DNA from: Pseudoflavonifractor sp050943825
GTDB lineage: Bacteria > Bacillota > Clostridia > Oscillospirales > Oscillospiraceae
NCBI RefSeq assembly: GCF_050943825.1
Contig: NZ_JBMNPX010000003.1
Coordinates: 62,001-126,000 of the forward strand
DNA: 64,000 nucleotides
Reading direction: 5' to 3'
This document shows, one piece after another, positions 33,651 to 41,648 of the stretch (positions within the stretch are counted from its first letter, which is position 1; the number at the start of each line of letters is the position of its first letter). The translations under genes were made by a program, and so were the position numbers. Below the pieces are notes generated by a model. That model did no database searches, was not told the origin of the DNA, and was given only the letters and a program-made list of their open reading frames with translations.

Positions 33651-33680
33651 ATTATACACCACCCCTGCGGCGGTTCTCAA
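33651..33680 (-). promoter_or_regulatory. pta promoter
   Basis: Minus strand TTGAGA (33680-33675), 18 bp, TATAAT (33656-33651). Confidence 0.65.
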
Positions 33681-33712
33681 TGGTCAAAGCCACAAAACGG
33701 GCAAAATTATAC

Positions 33713-33742
33713 TTTACTTTTTGTATTCCAACAGGGTATACT
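33713..33742 (+). promoter_or_regulatory. Promoter of the XRE regulator gene
   Basis: TTTACT (33713-33718), 18 bp, TATACT (33737-33742). It lies only about 33 bp from the pta -35, so a regulator bound here could affect both genes. Confidence 0.6.
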
Positions 33743-33806
33743 ATACTGGCTGTCATATAGAAACAAGACGGAAATCCCGTCTGAAATGAAAAAGGTGTGT
33801 GCAAGC

Positions 33807-34508
33807 ATGAGTTCCGATTTTTCCCGTTCCCTCTCCCTCCTGCGGCAGGAGAAGGGCGCGTCCCAGCGGGCGGTGGCCAAGGATTTGGGCATCTCCCAGG
33901 CGCTGCTCTCCCACTATGAAAACGGCATCCGGGAGCCCGGCCTGGCCTTTGTCATCAAGGCCTGCGACTACTATAACGTGTCCGCCGACTTCCTGCTGGG
34001 CCGGACCCTCACCAGGGACGGCACCACCATCGGCGCCGAGGAGCTGTACGACTACTCCGCCGAAAAGGACAACGTGCTCCACGGGAGCATCATGGCCACC
34101 CTGTCCAAGAAGCTGCTGGTCAACTCCATCAGCGTGCTCTTCGACCTGCTGGGCAAGGTGGGCAAGCGGGATGCCATCCGGGCGGCCTCCGACTACCTGG
34201 GTACCGCGGTGTACAAGCTCTTCCGCCACCTCTACCGGGCCGACGTGACCCAGAACGAGGACTTCTTCTCCGTGCCCTCCGCCCAGTTCGGCGCCGGCGT
34301 GCCCGACGCGGACATGATCTGCTCCGAGGTGGACTATGTGGAGGCCCTGGCCCTCCACGCCAAGGAGAAGGGCTCCTTCCCCGCCATGAATCACGACGCC
34401 CTGTCCAAGAACTACCCCGGCCCCTACCAGTCGCTCCTCCAGATTATCCACAACACCGGCGAGCGCATTAACCGGGGCATGAACTTCCGCCGCACCGACC
34501 GGAAGTAA
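33807..34508 (+). CDS. XRE-family transcriptional regulator
   Basis: 233 residues. An N-terminal helix-turn-helix (SLLRQEKGASQRAVAKDLGISQALLSHYENGIREPGLAFVIKACDYYNVSADFLLGR, about 8-62) is followed by a helical C-terminal region of unknown fold (about 75-233). Start ATG 33807 has AAGGTG upstream at normal spacing; an earlier ATG at 33786 has none. It is divergent from pta and may regulate it or itself. lepA follows in the same direction. Confidence 0.85.
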   Translation: MSSDFSRSLSLLRQEKGASQRAVAKDLGISQALLSHYENGIREPGLAFVIKACDYYNVSADFLLGRTLTRDGTTIGAEELYDYSAEKDNVLHGSIMATLSKKLLVNSISVLFDLLGKVGKRDAIRAASDYLGTAVYKLFRHLYRADVTQNEDFFSVPSAQFGAGVPDADMICSEVDYVEALALHAKEKGSFPAMNHDALSKNYPGPYQSLLQIIHNTGERINRGMNFRRTDRK

Positions 34509-34556
34509 GGCGGCATCCCTCTTATTTGACCTGTATCCCCCTATTGGAGGTATAGC

Positions 34557-34662
34557 GTCCTCACAAGCTCCGCATCCCTCGCTTCCCCCTGAAGGGGAAA
34601 GCTCGCTCGCTCCGCTGTTCGTCCTTTCCAAATCAAACCCGCTCCGCTGGGCTTTGATTTGG
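34557..34662 (+). repeat. Two-hairpin repeat module, copy 1 (upstream of lepA)
   Basis: Conserved blocks: CCTCACAAGCT, then hairpin 1 (GCTTCCCCC-TGA-AGGGGAAAGC, 34581-34602), then CTCGCTCGCTCCGCTG and TTCGTCCTTTCC, then hairpin 2 with arms CAAATCAAA (34629-34637) and TTTGATTTG (34653-34661) around the loop CCCGCTCCGCTGGGC. A second copy lies inverted at 36738-36847 with the same conserved blocks but unrelated stem arms. Confidence 0.75.
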
Positions 34663-34687
34663 CGATTCCCTACCGGAGGTTTTGTTT

Positions 34688-36496
34688 ATGACCGATCAAT
34701 CCAAAATTCGCAATTTTTCTATTATCGCACATATTGACCACGGAAAGTCCACCCTTTCCGACCGGCTGATTGAGAAGTGCAACGCCGTGGCCGAGCGGGA
34801 CATGGAGAGCCAGCTGCTGGACAACATGGACCTGGAGCGTGAGCGCGGCATCACCATCAAGGCCCGTGCGGTGCGGCTGACCTACCAGGCCGCCGACGGC
34901 GATACCTACGAGCTGAATCTCATCGACACCCCGGGTCACGTGGACTTCAACTATGAGGTCTCCCGCTCTCTGGCGGCCTGCGAGGGCGCGGTGCTCATCG
35001 TGGACGCGGCCCAGGGCATCGAGGCCCAGACCCTGGCCAACACCTTCCTGGCCATGGAGCACGACCTGGAGATTCTCCCGGTGGTGAACAAGATTGACCT
35101 GCCCGCCGCCGACCCCGCCCGGGTGAAGGAGGAGATTGAGAACATCATTGGCATTCCCGCCGCCGATGCCCCCGAAATCTCCGCCAAGATGGGCATCAAC
35201 ATCGACGCGGTGCTGGAGGACATCGTAAAGAACGTCCCCGCCCCCAAGGGCGACCCCTCCGCACCCCTGAAGGCCCTTATCTTCGACAGCCAGTACGACG
35301 CCTACCGGGGCGTTATCGTCTATTTCCGCGTCATGGAGGGCACCATCAAGGCCGGCATGAGCGTGAAGATGATGGCCTCGGGCGCCACCTACGACGTCAT
35401 CGAGTGCGGCCACCTGCTCCCCCTGGGCATGGAGCCCTGCAAGGAGCTGATTGCCGGCGAGGTGGGCTACTTCACCGCCTCCATCAAGAACGTGAAGGAC
35501 ACCCAGGTGGGCGACACCGTCACCGAGGCCGCCCGGCCCGCTGCCGAGGCGCTGCCCGGCTACCGTCCCGCCCGTGCCATGGTCTACTGCGGCATCTACA
35601 CCGAGGACGGCTCCAAGTACCCCGACCTGCGGGACGCCCTGGAGAAGCTCCAGCTCAACGACGCCTCCCTGTCCTTTGAGCCCGAGTCCTCCGCGGCCCT
35701 GGGCTTTGGCTTCCGCTGCGGCTTCCTGGGTATGCTCCATATGGAGATTATCCAGGAGCGTCTGGAGCGGGAGTTTGACCTGGACCTCATCACCACCCTG
35801 CCCAGCGTTATCTATGAGATTACCAAGACCGACGGCACGGTGCTCCGGGTGGACAATCCCCACAACTACCCCGACCCCGGCCAAATTACCGAGGCCCGGG
35901 AGCCCTACGCCAAGGTGTCCATCATCACGCCCCCCGACTATGTGGGCAACATCATGCCCATGTGCCAGGAGCGCCGTGCGGAGTTCAAGGACATGCAGTA
36001 TCTGGACACCAACCTGGTGGAGATGCACTACTCCATGCCCATCAACGAGATTATCTACGATTTCTTCGACACCCTGAAGGCCCGCACCAAGGGCTACGCC
36101 TCCCTGGACTACGAGCTGGAGGGCTACCGTTCCAGCGACCTGGTGAAGGTGGACATGCTGGTCAACGGCGACCAGGTGGACGCCCTCAGCTTTATCGCCC
36201 ACAAGGACAAGGCCTACGGCCGCGCCCGCCGTCTGTGCGAGAAGCTGAAGGAGAATATCCCCCGTCAGCTCTTCGAGGTGCCTGTTCAGGCGGCCATCGG
36301 CGGCAAGATTATCGCCCGTGAGACGGTCAAGGCCATGCGTAAGGACGTGCTTGCCAAGTGCTACGGCGGCGATATTACCCGTAAGAAGAAGCTGCTGGAG
36401 AAGCAGAAAGAGGGCAAGAAGAAGATGCGCTCTCTTGGGTCTGTCCAGATTCCCACCGAGGCGTTTATGGCCGTGCTTAAGCTGGACGAGGAATAA
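34688..36496 (+). CDS. lepA: Elongation factor 4 (LepA)
   Basis: 602 residues, a ribosomal translocase-like GTPase. G1 AHIDHGKST (about 14-22), ERERGITIKAR switch I region, G3 DTPGHVDF (about 81-88), G4 NKID (about 135-138). The LepA-specific C-terminal domain ends in SLGSVQIPTEAFMAVLKLDEE preceded by CYGGDITRKKKLLEKQKEGKKKMR, which is diagnostic. GGAGG lies 9 nt before ATG 34688. A good terminator follows. In Bacillus lepA lies near rpsT-gpr; here partial synteny is kept within 9 kb. Confidence 0.97.
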   Translation: MTDQSKIRNFSIIAHIDHGKSTLSDRLIEKCNAVAERDMESQLLDNMDLERERGITIKARAVRLTYQAADGDTYELNLIDTPGHVDFNYEVSRSLAACEGAVLIVDAAQGIEAQTLANTFLAMEHDLEILPVVNKIDLPAADPARVKEEIENIIGIPAADAPEISAKMGINIDAVLEDIVKNVPAPKGDPSAPLKALIFDSQYDAYRGVIVYFRVMEGTIKAGMSVKMMASGATYDVIECGHLLPLGMEPCKELIAGEVGYFTASIKNVKDTQVGDTVTEAARPAAEALPGYRPARAMVYCGIYTEDGSKYPDLRDALEKLQLNDASLSFEPESSAALGFGFRCGFLGMLHMEIIQERLEREFDLDLITTLPSVIYEITKTDGTVLRVDNPHNYPDPGQITEAREPYAKVSIITPPDYVGNIMPMCQERRAEFKDMQYLDTNLVEMHYSMPINEIIYDFFDTLKARTKGYASLDYELEGYRSSDLVKVDMLVNGDQVDALSFIAHKDKAYGRARRLCEKLKENIPRQLFEVPVQAAIGGKIIARETVKAMRKDVLAKCYGGDITRKKKLLEKQKEGKKKMRSLGSVQIPTEAFMAVLKLDEE

Positions 36497-36512
36497 TCGG
36501 ATATACACAACA

Positions 36513-36546
36513 AAACCAGCCGGGAGCAATTTGTTCCCGGCTGGTT
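36513..36546 (+). terminator. Intrinsic terminator after lepA
   Basis: AACCAGCCGGGAGCAA / TTGTTCCCGGCTGGTT, 15-16 bp with a very short loop, followed by TTCC and preceded by AAAA. Confidence 0.85.
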
Positions 36547-36607
36547 TTCCACATTGTATGGGCTTTTTGTGGAGAAAAATCCGTTCTCCGAGAATGTTGA
36601 GGGGAGC

Positions 36608-37042
36608 GGCCCTTCGGGGAGGTACTTTTCTCCGGCGAAAAGTACCCAAAAGCCGCCATGGGGCAACAGGCGCGGAGGGCCCTGTTAGGGCCAAACGCGC
36701 CCGTTGCCCCATGGTACCCCCTTTCGGGGACAATATGGGGCCCCCGCACGAGCCCAGCGAAGCGGGTCGTGTGGGGAGAGGACGAGCAGCGGAGTGAACG
36801 AGGCCTGCCGCTTGCGGCGGGCTGAGCGATACGCAGCTTGCGAGGACGAGGCGGCGGTGCAATTCATCGGCCACCGTATTTGAAAGCAGTTGCTTGCCGG
36901 TTCGGTGCCCTGCGTGCCGTTTCCCTTCTACCCGAGCAGCGTTACCCGCCCAGACTTGAAAGCTTTTGCAATTCATTGGCGATCTCAATGCCGCCCCAAG
37001 TCTCTGCTTTGTGATTTAGTCTCTGCCCGAGCGGGTCCGCCG
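36608..37042 (-). repeat. Dispersed structured repeat, copy C (inverted, interrupted)
   Basis: Same blocks as copy B, but interrupted at about 36731-36847 by a two-hairpin module. The long stem has different sequence from the other copies: CCATGGGGCAAC (36656-36667) pairs with GTTGCCCCATGG (36703-36714), around the conserved GGCCCT-GTT-AGGGCC. The GGTACTTTTC-TCCGGC-GAAAAGTACC hairpin (36620-36645) is conserved. The 606-bp gap after lepA holds only the terminator and this element. Confidence 0.85.
36738..36847 (-). repeat. Two-hairpin repeat module, copy 2 (nested in copy C)
   Basis: Read on the minus strand: CCTCGCAAGCT, hairpin 1 (GCCTGCCGC / GCGGCGGGC on the plus strand, 36803-36822), CTCGTTCACTCCGCTG and CTCGTCCTCTCC, and hairpin 2 with arms CCCCGCACGA / TCGTGTGGGG around CCCGCTTCGCTGGGC. 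Linkers match copy 1 closely; the stem arms do not, yet stay complementary. Confidence 0.75.
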
Positions 37043-37102
37043 CCCAGCGCTGAAACGACAGACAGGCCCGCACTGCTTTTACAGTGCGGGCCTGTCGTTA
37101 CA

Positions 37103-37264
37103 TTACGGCTGTTTCTTCTTCTCCAGGTCCTCCAAATGGGCTTTGAGCACCAGGTTGATATAACTGGACAACGAACGGTCTTCCCGTTCTGCCAGGGCCT
37201 GAATCTGTTCCAAAACAGGCATATCTAGTGTAATACTGACACTTTTCTTTAAAGGCTTCACCAT
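37103..37264 (-). CDS. Ribbon-helix-helix (CopG/Arc-like) DNA-binding protein
   Basis: 53 residues. KKSVSITLDMPVLEQIQALAEREDRSLSSYINLVLKAHLEDLEKKK has the RHH pattern: a short beta strand (SVSITLD) and two helices. Such proteins bind DNA as dimers, often as antitoxins or autorepressors. Start 37264 follows GAGGTGAT. It is divergent from a 64-residue gene across an 89-bp gap that contains an inverted repeat overlapping that gene's promoter. Confidence 0.8.
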   Translation of the reverse strand: MVKPLKKSVSITLDMPVLEQIQALAEREDRSLSSYINLVLKAHLEDLEKKKQP

Positions 37265-37294
37265 ATCACCTCTATACGAGATAATACTATGATT

Positions 37295-37335
37295 CACGAT
37301 TTCTCTTTGCATTATATTGTTTAATCGTGTAAAAT
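37295..37335 (+). promoter_or_regulatory. Promoter with inverted-repeat operator between the RHH gene and the 37354 gene
   Basis: TTGCAT (37307-37312), 17 bp, TAAAAT (37330-37335) on the plus strand. CACGATT (37295-37301) and AATCGTG (37323-37329) form a perfect 7-bp inverted repeat, 28 bp centre to centre; the right half touches the -10. This is a plausible RHH operator. Confidence 0.55.
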
Positions 37336-37353
37336 AGTGGTGAGGTGATTGCA

Positions 37354-37548
37354 GTGTACACAAACGACTTTGAAGCGGCGTTTTCTGCGTTTTTGGACCG
37401 GCATGAGTACGACGAGGCGGAGAATTATCTGTTTTCCATGGTGCGGCTGGCCTTTTCCGCGGGCTGGCAGGCGGCGGGAGGTCAGCCGCCGGTGTCGGAA
37501 AAAATATATCAGATCCTCTCCCCTGCCGGGGAGAAAGAGCAGAAATAA
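37354..37548 (+). CDS. Small acidic protein paired with the RHH gene
   Basis: 64 residues: VYTNDFEAAFSAFLDRHEYD, EAENYLFSMVRLAFSAGWQAAGG and QPPVSEKIYQILSPAGEKEQK. Helical, acidic, no signal or membrane segment. I recall similar short proteins in Clostridia without a known function. GTG 37354 is preferred; GTG 37345 lies in the GAGGTGAT ribosome site. The divergent RHH gene has the same GAGGTGAT site. A toxin-antitoxin pair is possible, but the genes are divergent and not in one operon, so regulator and target is also possible. Confidence 0.65.
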   Translation: MYTNDFEAAFSAFLDRHEYDEAENYLFSMVRLAFSAGWQAAGGQPPVSEKIYQILSPAGEKEQK

Positions 37549-37551
37549 AAC

Positions 37552-37585
37552 ACGGCCCGCCGGATTTCAAAATCCGGCGGGCCGT
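37552..37585. terminator. Bidirectional terminator before the LtaS-like gene end
   Basis: ACGGCCCGCCGGATTT / AAATCCGGCGGGCCGT, a 16-bp perfect stem with a 2-nt apparent loop, AAAA on the left and AATTTT on the right. It serves the convergent genes 37354-37548 and 37590-39410. Confidence 0.88.
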
Positions 37586-37589
37586 AATT

Positions 37590-39410
37590 TTATCCCACAA
37601 AGTGCTTGCGCCAGTAGTACTGGAGGCTGTCGTACCGGTCGGCCAGGGCCTGGTTCTCGTCGGTCAGGTCCTTGGTCAGGTTTCCGTCCTCAAAGTAGAG
37701 GCCGGTGGGGGTGTTGATGACGGGCAGAGCCTCCATCACCGGCCGGGTGGCCTGCATGAAGGCGGGACCCTCCCAGCCGCACAGGTCAAACAGCTCGGTC
37801 ATGAGGAAATTGGGGCTCAGGTCGGGGCCTTCGCCCTGGAAATCACAGCCCAGAACCTCCTTGGCCGCGTCGTTGGCCCAGATGAGGTAGCGGGTGGCAT
37901 AGTAGTTCATGAAGCCCTCTTTGGTGGACAGGTCCAGGTCAATGCCCAGCTTGTTGTACACGCTGTTGGCGTCACCCATCCAGGGGTTGTGGTCGCCGAA
38001 GAGGACAATGACCACCGGGTCCTCGCTCTCCCGGAAGTAGTCAAAGAACATCTCCAGGTTATCGCCGGTGTTCTTCAGGGAGCCGAAATAGTTGTTCATC
38101 AGATTCAGCTCCTCCTGGGTGTAGGACCCGTCGTCCACCACCCAGCCGTCCCCGTACCAGGTCCGGTCGGTGTCGTAGGGGCCGTGGCCCTGGTAGGTCA
38201 CGTTGAAGGAGAAATAGGGCCGGTCGTCATTGGCCTTGTGCTCCTCATAGAGGTTGATGATCTCGGGGAAGAGCACGTCGTCGTACCCGATGCCGCCGCC
38301 GGTCAGCTCGCCGTAGTAGTTCTCCACGAACTTGTAGTCCTCCAGGCCCAGGTTGGCGTTGATGTTCTCACGGTTGTAGAACCAGGCATAGCAGGAGTGG
38401 CTGCCGGTGGCGTAGTAGCCCTGGTCACGGAAGTACCAGGCGTAGGAGTTGGAGGGAGAACGGAAGGAGCCCAGGCTGGAGTAGCCGGTGAGGAAGCACC
38501 GCTCGGTGTCGATGGTGCCGCCGGCAAAGATGTTGGTCACCAGGTTGCCGGTGTAGCCCTCGGACTCCAGCTCGTGGAACACCCGGTATACCTCCGGGTT
38601 CAGCTCAGGTGTGCCGAACTTGGTGAAGTCGTTGTAGGCCTCCAGCTGGATGGTGAAGATGTCCACCTTCTGCTCCTCGGGGATGTCGGCGTCGGTGTAG
38701 CCGGACATAATCTCCTCGCAGGCCTTGGCGTCGTAGTCCTCGGGGGCCGGGTCGGAGGCGGAGCGGATGCTGTACAGGAAGGGATAGAGGAAGCCCTTGG
38801 AGGTGTACACCTGGGTGGCCGACCAGGGGGAGATGAGGTCCTCGTTGCGGGTCTTGTTGTTGTAGATGTTGGCGTCGGTGTACAGGGCGTACAGGGGGAA
38901 GGCCATCAGGATGGTCACCAGGGCGCAGAGCAGACGGGGCTTCCAGGAGGTTTTGGCTCTGGCGCAGAGCAGCAGGAACACCAGCCCCAGCACCAGCAGC
39001 ACCAGGGCCATGACCATGCTCTTGTTGAGGAAGAGCTGGTACTTGCCCGCCATGTTGCCCGCTTCCCGGATGAGGAGGATGTCCTCAAACATCATGGGGT
39101 CGTTGCGGAAGGTGAGCTTGTAAAAGCTGGCGAAGGTGAGGCCCATGGTCAGCGCCGCCGTCACCAGGTAGGAAATCCAGGCCCGGCCGATGAGGAAATA
39201 GAGCAGCAGGGACAGGAATACCACCGGCAGGATGTTGAGCAGGGCGATAAGGGGGTGGGTAAAGTAGCTGATGAACATGGCGGTGCGGTTGTCCACGCAG
39301 GCAAACCACAGGGACAGCACCCCAATACACACCCCCATCAGCACGCACAGCACCGGGGTGAGCACAGGATTTTTGGCGATGGGGTCCAGCTTTTGCATCA
39401 ATTTTTTCAT
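37590..39410 (-). CDS. LtaS-like phosphoglycerol transferase / sulfatase-family membrane enzyme
   Basis: 606 residues. Five N-terminal membrane segments (about 18-185), then an extracellular alkaline-phosphatase-superfamily domain. Probable nucleophile Thr (about 298) in FAGGTIDTERCFLTGYS, as in LtaS GGGTxxTE; metal ligands in VIVLFGDHNPWMG and NVTYQGHGPYD. LtaS enzymes polymerise glycerol phosphate from phosphatidylglycerol onto lipoteichoic acid; related enzymes modify other surface polymers, so the exact product is unsure. ATG 39410 has ACGGAGT upstream. A terminator hairpin lies only 37 nt before the start. Confidence 0.87.
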   Translation of the reverse strand: MKKLMQKLDPIAKNPVLTPVLCVLMGVCIGVLSLWFACVDNRTAMFISYFTHPLIALLNILPVVFLSLLLYFLIGRAWISYLVTAALTMGLTFASFYKLTFRNDPMMFEDILLIREAGNMAGKYQLFLNKSMVMALVLLVLGLVFLLLCARAKTSWKPRLLCALVTILMAFPLYALYTDANIYNNKTRNEDLISPWSATQVYTSKGFLYPFLYSIRSASDPAPEDYDAKACEEIMSGYTDADIPEEQKVDIFTIQLEAYNDFTKFGTPELNPEVYRVFHELESEGYTGNLVTNIFAGGTIDTERCFLTGYSSLGSFRSPSNSYAWYFRDQGYYATGSHSCYAWFYNRENINANLGLEDYKFVENYYGELTGGGIGYDDVLFPEIINLYEEHKANDDRPYFSFNVTYQGHGPYDTDRTWYGDGWVVDDGSYTQEELNLMNNYFGSLKNTGDNLEMFFDYFRESEDPVVIVLFGDHNPWMGDANSVYNKLGIDLDLSTKEGFMNYYATRYLIWANDAAKEVLGCDFQGEGPDLSPNFLMTELFDLCGWEGPAFMQATRPVMEALPVINTPTGLYFEDGNLTKDLTDENQALADRYDSLQYYWRKHFVG

Positions 39411-39447
39411 AATTTTGACTCCGTTTTTACAAGGCAGGAAAAACAAA

Positions 39448-39480
39448 CCCGCCGCACCGGCAGGCCGCCGGTGCGGCGGG
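39448..39480 (-). terminator. Terminator in the leader of the LtaS-like gene
   Basis: Minus strand CCCGCCGCACCGG / CCGGTGCGGCGGG, 13-bp perfect stem, followed by TTTGTTTTTCC. Only 37 nt separate it from ATG 39410, too little for a promoter, so the gene is either attenuated here or transcribed from a start I cannot see. Upstream (39524-39543) a 10-bp unit AGAGTTGTTC is tandemly repeated. Confidence 0.7.
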
Positions 39481-39542
39481 TCACATTTGGGAACTTGGAA
39501 AGGACTTTCCGGAGGAAGGTAAAAGAGTTGTTCAGAGTTGTT

Positions 39543-39846
39543 CGGGCGCAGACTGAAATACCGGCGCAGAGAGTTGGGGCGGCATTGAGATCGCCGATGA
39601 ATCGCAGCGACTTTCAAGTCTGGGCGGGTAACGCTGCTCGGGCAGAGGGGTAACGATACGGAAGAGCCGAACCGGCAAGCAACAGCTTTCAGGTTCGGTG
39701 GCTGGTTGGACACCACCGCCGCCGGACGCATCCCCGAAAGGGGTCCGGGGAAACGGGGGCGTTTGGCCCTGAAAGGGCCCTTCCGCCCCTGTGTCCCCGG
39801 CGGCTTTTGGGTACTTTTCGCCGGAGAAAAGTACCCCGTCGGAGAC
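39543..39846 (+). repeat. Dispersed structured repeat, copy D
   Basis: About 304 bp, closely similar to copy A in the same orientation: CGGCATTGAG, GCGACTTTCAAGTCTGGGCGG, GCTGCTCGGGCAGAGGGGTAACG, GCCGAACCGGCAAGCAAC, the long stem CCGGGGAAACGGGGGC / GCCCCTGTGTCCCCGG, and GGGTACTTTTC / GAAAAGTACCC. It ends 20 bp from the glyS stop. The 455-bp gap holds this element and the LtaS leader terminator. Confidence 0.85.
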
Positions 39847-39865
39847 AGCTCTCTTATGCCCGAAA

Positions 39866-41284
39866 TTAGAACGCGATCTTCTCCTCGATATAAGCCTTCA
39901 GCTGGTCGATGGGCAGACGCACCTGCTCCATGGTGTCGCGGTCACGGACGGTGACGCAGTGGTCGGCGGGGGTGTTCTCGTCGCCCACGGTCTGGAAGTC
40001 CACGGTGATGCACAGAGGCGTGCCGATCTCGTCCTGACGGCGATAGCGCTTGCCGATGGAGCCGGCCTCGTCGTAGTCCACCATGAAGTACTTGGACAGC
40101 TGGGCGTACACCTCCTGAGCGGCGGGGCCTAGCTTCTTGCTCAGGGGCAGCACGGCGCACTTGAAGGGAGCCAGGGCGGGATGGAAGCGCATGACGGTGC
40201 GGACGTCGTTCTTGGCCTCGTCCACGACCTCCTCGTCGTAGGCCTCCACCAGGAAGGCCAGGGTCACGCGGTCGGCGCCCAGGGAGGGCTCGATGACGTA
40301 GGGCACATAGTGCTCGTTCTTCTCCTGGTCGAAGTAGGTCATGTCCTTGCCGGAGTGCTCCTGATGCTGCTTCAGGTCGTAGTCGGTGCGGTCGGCCACG
40401 CCCCACAGCTCGCCCCAGCCGAAGGGGAACATGAACTCAAAGTCAGTGGTGGCCTTGGAGTAGAAGGCCAGCTCCTCGGGCTCGTGGTCACGCAGGCGCA
40501 GGTTCTCGTCCTTGATGTTCAGGTTGGTGAGCCAGTCGTGGCAGTACTGACGCCAGTAGGCGAACCACTCCAGATCGGTGCCGGGCTGGCAGAAGAACTC
40601 CAGCTCCATCTGCTCGAACTCACGGATGCGGAAGATGAAGTTGCCGGGGGTGATCTCGTTGCGGAAGCTCTTGCCCACCTGGCACACGCCGAAGGGCAGC
40701 TTCTTGCGGGTGGTGCGCTGGATGTTCTGGAAGTTGACGAAGATACCCTGGGCGGTCTCGGGACGGAGATAGACCTCGGTGGAGGAGTCCTCGGTGACGC
40801 CCTGGTGGGTCTTGAACATCAGGTTGAACTTGCGGATGTCGGTGAAGTCGCTCTTGCCGCAGCCGGGGCAGGGCACGTTGTTGTCCCGGATGAAGGCCAC
40901 CATCTCCTCCTGGGTCATGGCCTCCACGTTCACGTCGGTGCGGCCGGTCTCCTGGAGGTAGTCCTCAATGAGCTTGTCGGCGCGGTGACGCATCTTGCAG
41001 GCCTTGCAGTCGATGAGGGGGTCGTTGAAGGTGGAGACATGGCCGGAGGCCACCCACACCTGGGGATTCATCAGGATGGCGGCGTCCAGACCCACGTTGT
41101 AGGGGTTCTCCTGGACAAACTTCTTCCACCAGGCCCGCTTCACGTTGTTCTTCAGCTCCACGCCCAGAGGGCCGTAGTCCCAGGAGTTGGCCAGGCCGCC
41201 GTAAATCTCGCTGCCGGGATAGACGAAGCCCCGGCCCTTGCACAGGGCCACGATTTTTTCCATGGTCTTTTCGGTGTTCTTCAT
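39866..41284 (-). CDS. glyS: Glycyl-tRNA synthetase, single-chain (alpha2) type
   Basis: 472 residues, class II synthetase of the homodimer type also found in Bacillus relatives and eukaryotes, not the E. coli alpha2beta2 type. Motifs: MEKIVALCKGRGFVYPGSEIYGGLANSWDYGPLG at the N-terminus, motif 2 GKSFRNEITPGNFIFRIREFEQMELEFF (about 205-232), motif 3 region PYVIEPSLGADRVTLAFL (about 365-382), and a C-terminal anticodon domain. The start at 41284 gives the family N-terminus; AAGGAG is 13 nt away, rather far. A T-box leader precedes it. Confidence 0.95.
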   Translation of the reverse strand: MKNTEKTMEKIVALCKGRGFVYPGSEIYGGLANSWDYGPLGVELKNNVKRAWWKKFVQENPYNVGLDAAILMNPQVWVASGHVSTFNDPLIDCKACKMRHRADKLIEDYLQETGRTDVNVEAMTQEEMVAFIRDNNVPCPGCGKSDFTDIRKFNLMFKTHQGVTEDSSTEVYLRPETAQGIFVNFQNIQRTTRKKLPFGVCQVGKSFRNEITPGNFIFRIREFEQMELEFFCQPGTDLEWFAYWRQYCHDWLTNLNIKDENLRLRDHEPEELAFYSKATTDFEFMFPFGWGELWGVADRTDYDLKQHQEHSGKDMTYFDQEKNEHYVPYVIEPSLGADRVTLAFLVEAYDEEVVDEAKNDVRTVMRFHPALAPFKCAVLPLSKKLGPAAQEVYAQLSKYFMVDYDEAGSIGKRYRRQDEIGTPLCITVDFQTVGDENTPADHCVTVRDRDTMEQVRLPIDQLKAYIEEKIAF

Positions 41285-41347
41285 TATAAAACTCAAACTC
41301 CTTCTGTCTGTGATTTGCCGGTGGAAAGGCGGCCGGAAAAACAAGAA

Positions 41348-41572
41348 CCGCCCTGAGCGGATGCTCAGGGCGGATGAAAACTCCGTGGTGCCACCTGAAT
41401 TCGGAGCATGACCGCTCCGCACTCGAACCCGGTAACGGCGGGGGACCGGCGGGGCATTTCCTCCCCACGGCTTACGGGCGCCTTCCGCGGGACCTTCGGA
41501 CGCCTCTCACCAGCCGGCGTCTCTCTCAGGTCCGGGTCTCCGCGTACTCCTCCCGGTCAAAGCCTGTTTCTG
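41348..41572 (-). promoter_or_regulatory. T-box riboswitch (glycine) controlling glyS
   Basis: On the minus strand the leader has a Stem I region (GGGAGGAGTACGCGGAGA, AGAGAGACGCCGGCTGGTGAGAGG), the T-box AGGTGGCACCACGG (41396-41383) and terminator CCGCCCTGAG / CTCAGGGCGG (41373-41348) followed by TTCTTGTTTTT. Uncharged tRNA-Gly is expected to favour the antiterminator. A GGC triplet (41482-41480, in CGGAAGGCGCC) is a plausible glycine specifier, though I cannot place the specifier loop with certainty. Confidence 0.88.
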
Positions 41573-41578
41573 CCCGAC

Positions 41579-41607
41579 ATTGTATCACCAAAACCCGGTT
41601 CCGTCAA
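41579..41607 (-). promoter_or_regulatory. glyS T-box promoter
   Basis: Minus strand TTGACG (41607-41602), 17 bp, TACAAT (41584-41579). Confidence 0.75.
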
Positions 41608-41648
41608 GGACGGCGGGGGAAATGGGGCAAAAAAATCCTGTTTCGACC

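Noticed and set aside
37103..37548. Firm call of a toxin-antitoxin system
   Set aside because: The genes are divergent and not co-operonic, and the small protein has no known toxin motif.
41408..41430. GGTTCGAGTG-like sequence in the glyS leader considered as a tRNA T-arm
   Set aside because: No acceptor or anticodon stem fits around it; it belongs to the T-box leader.
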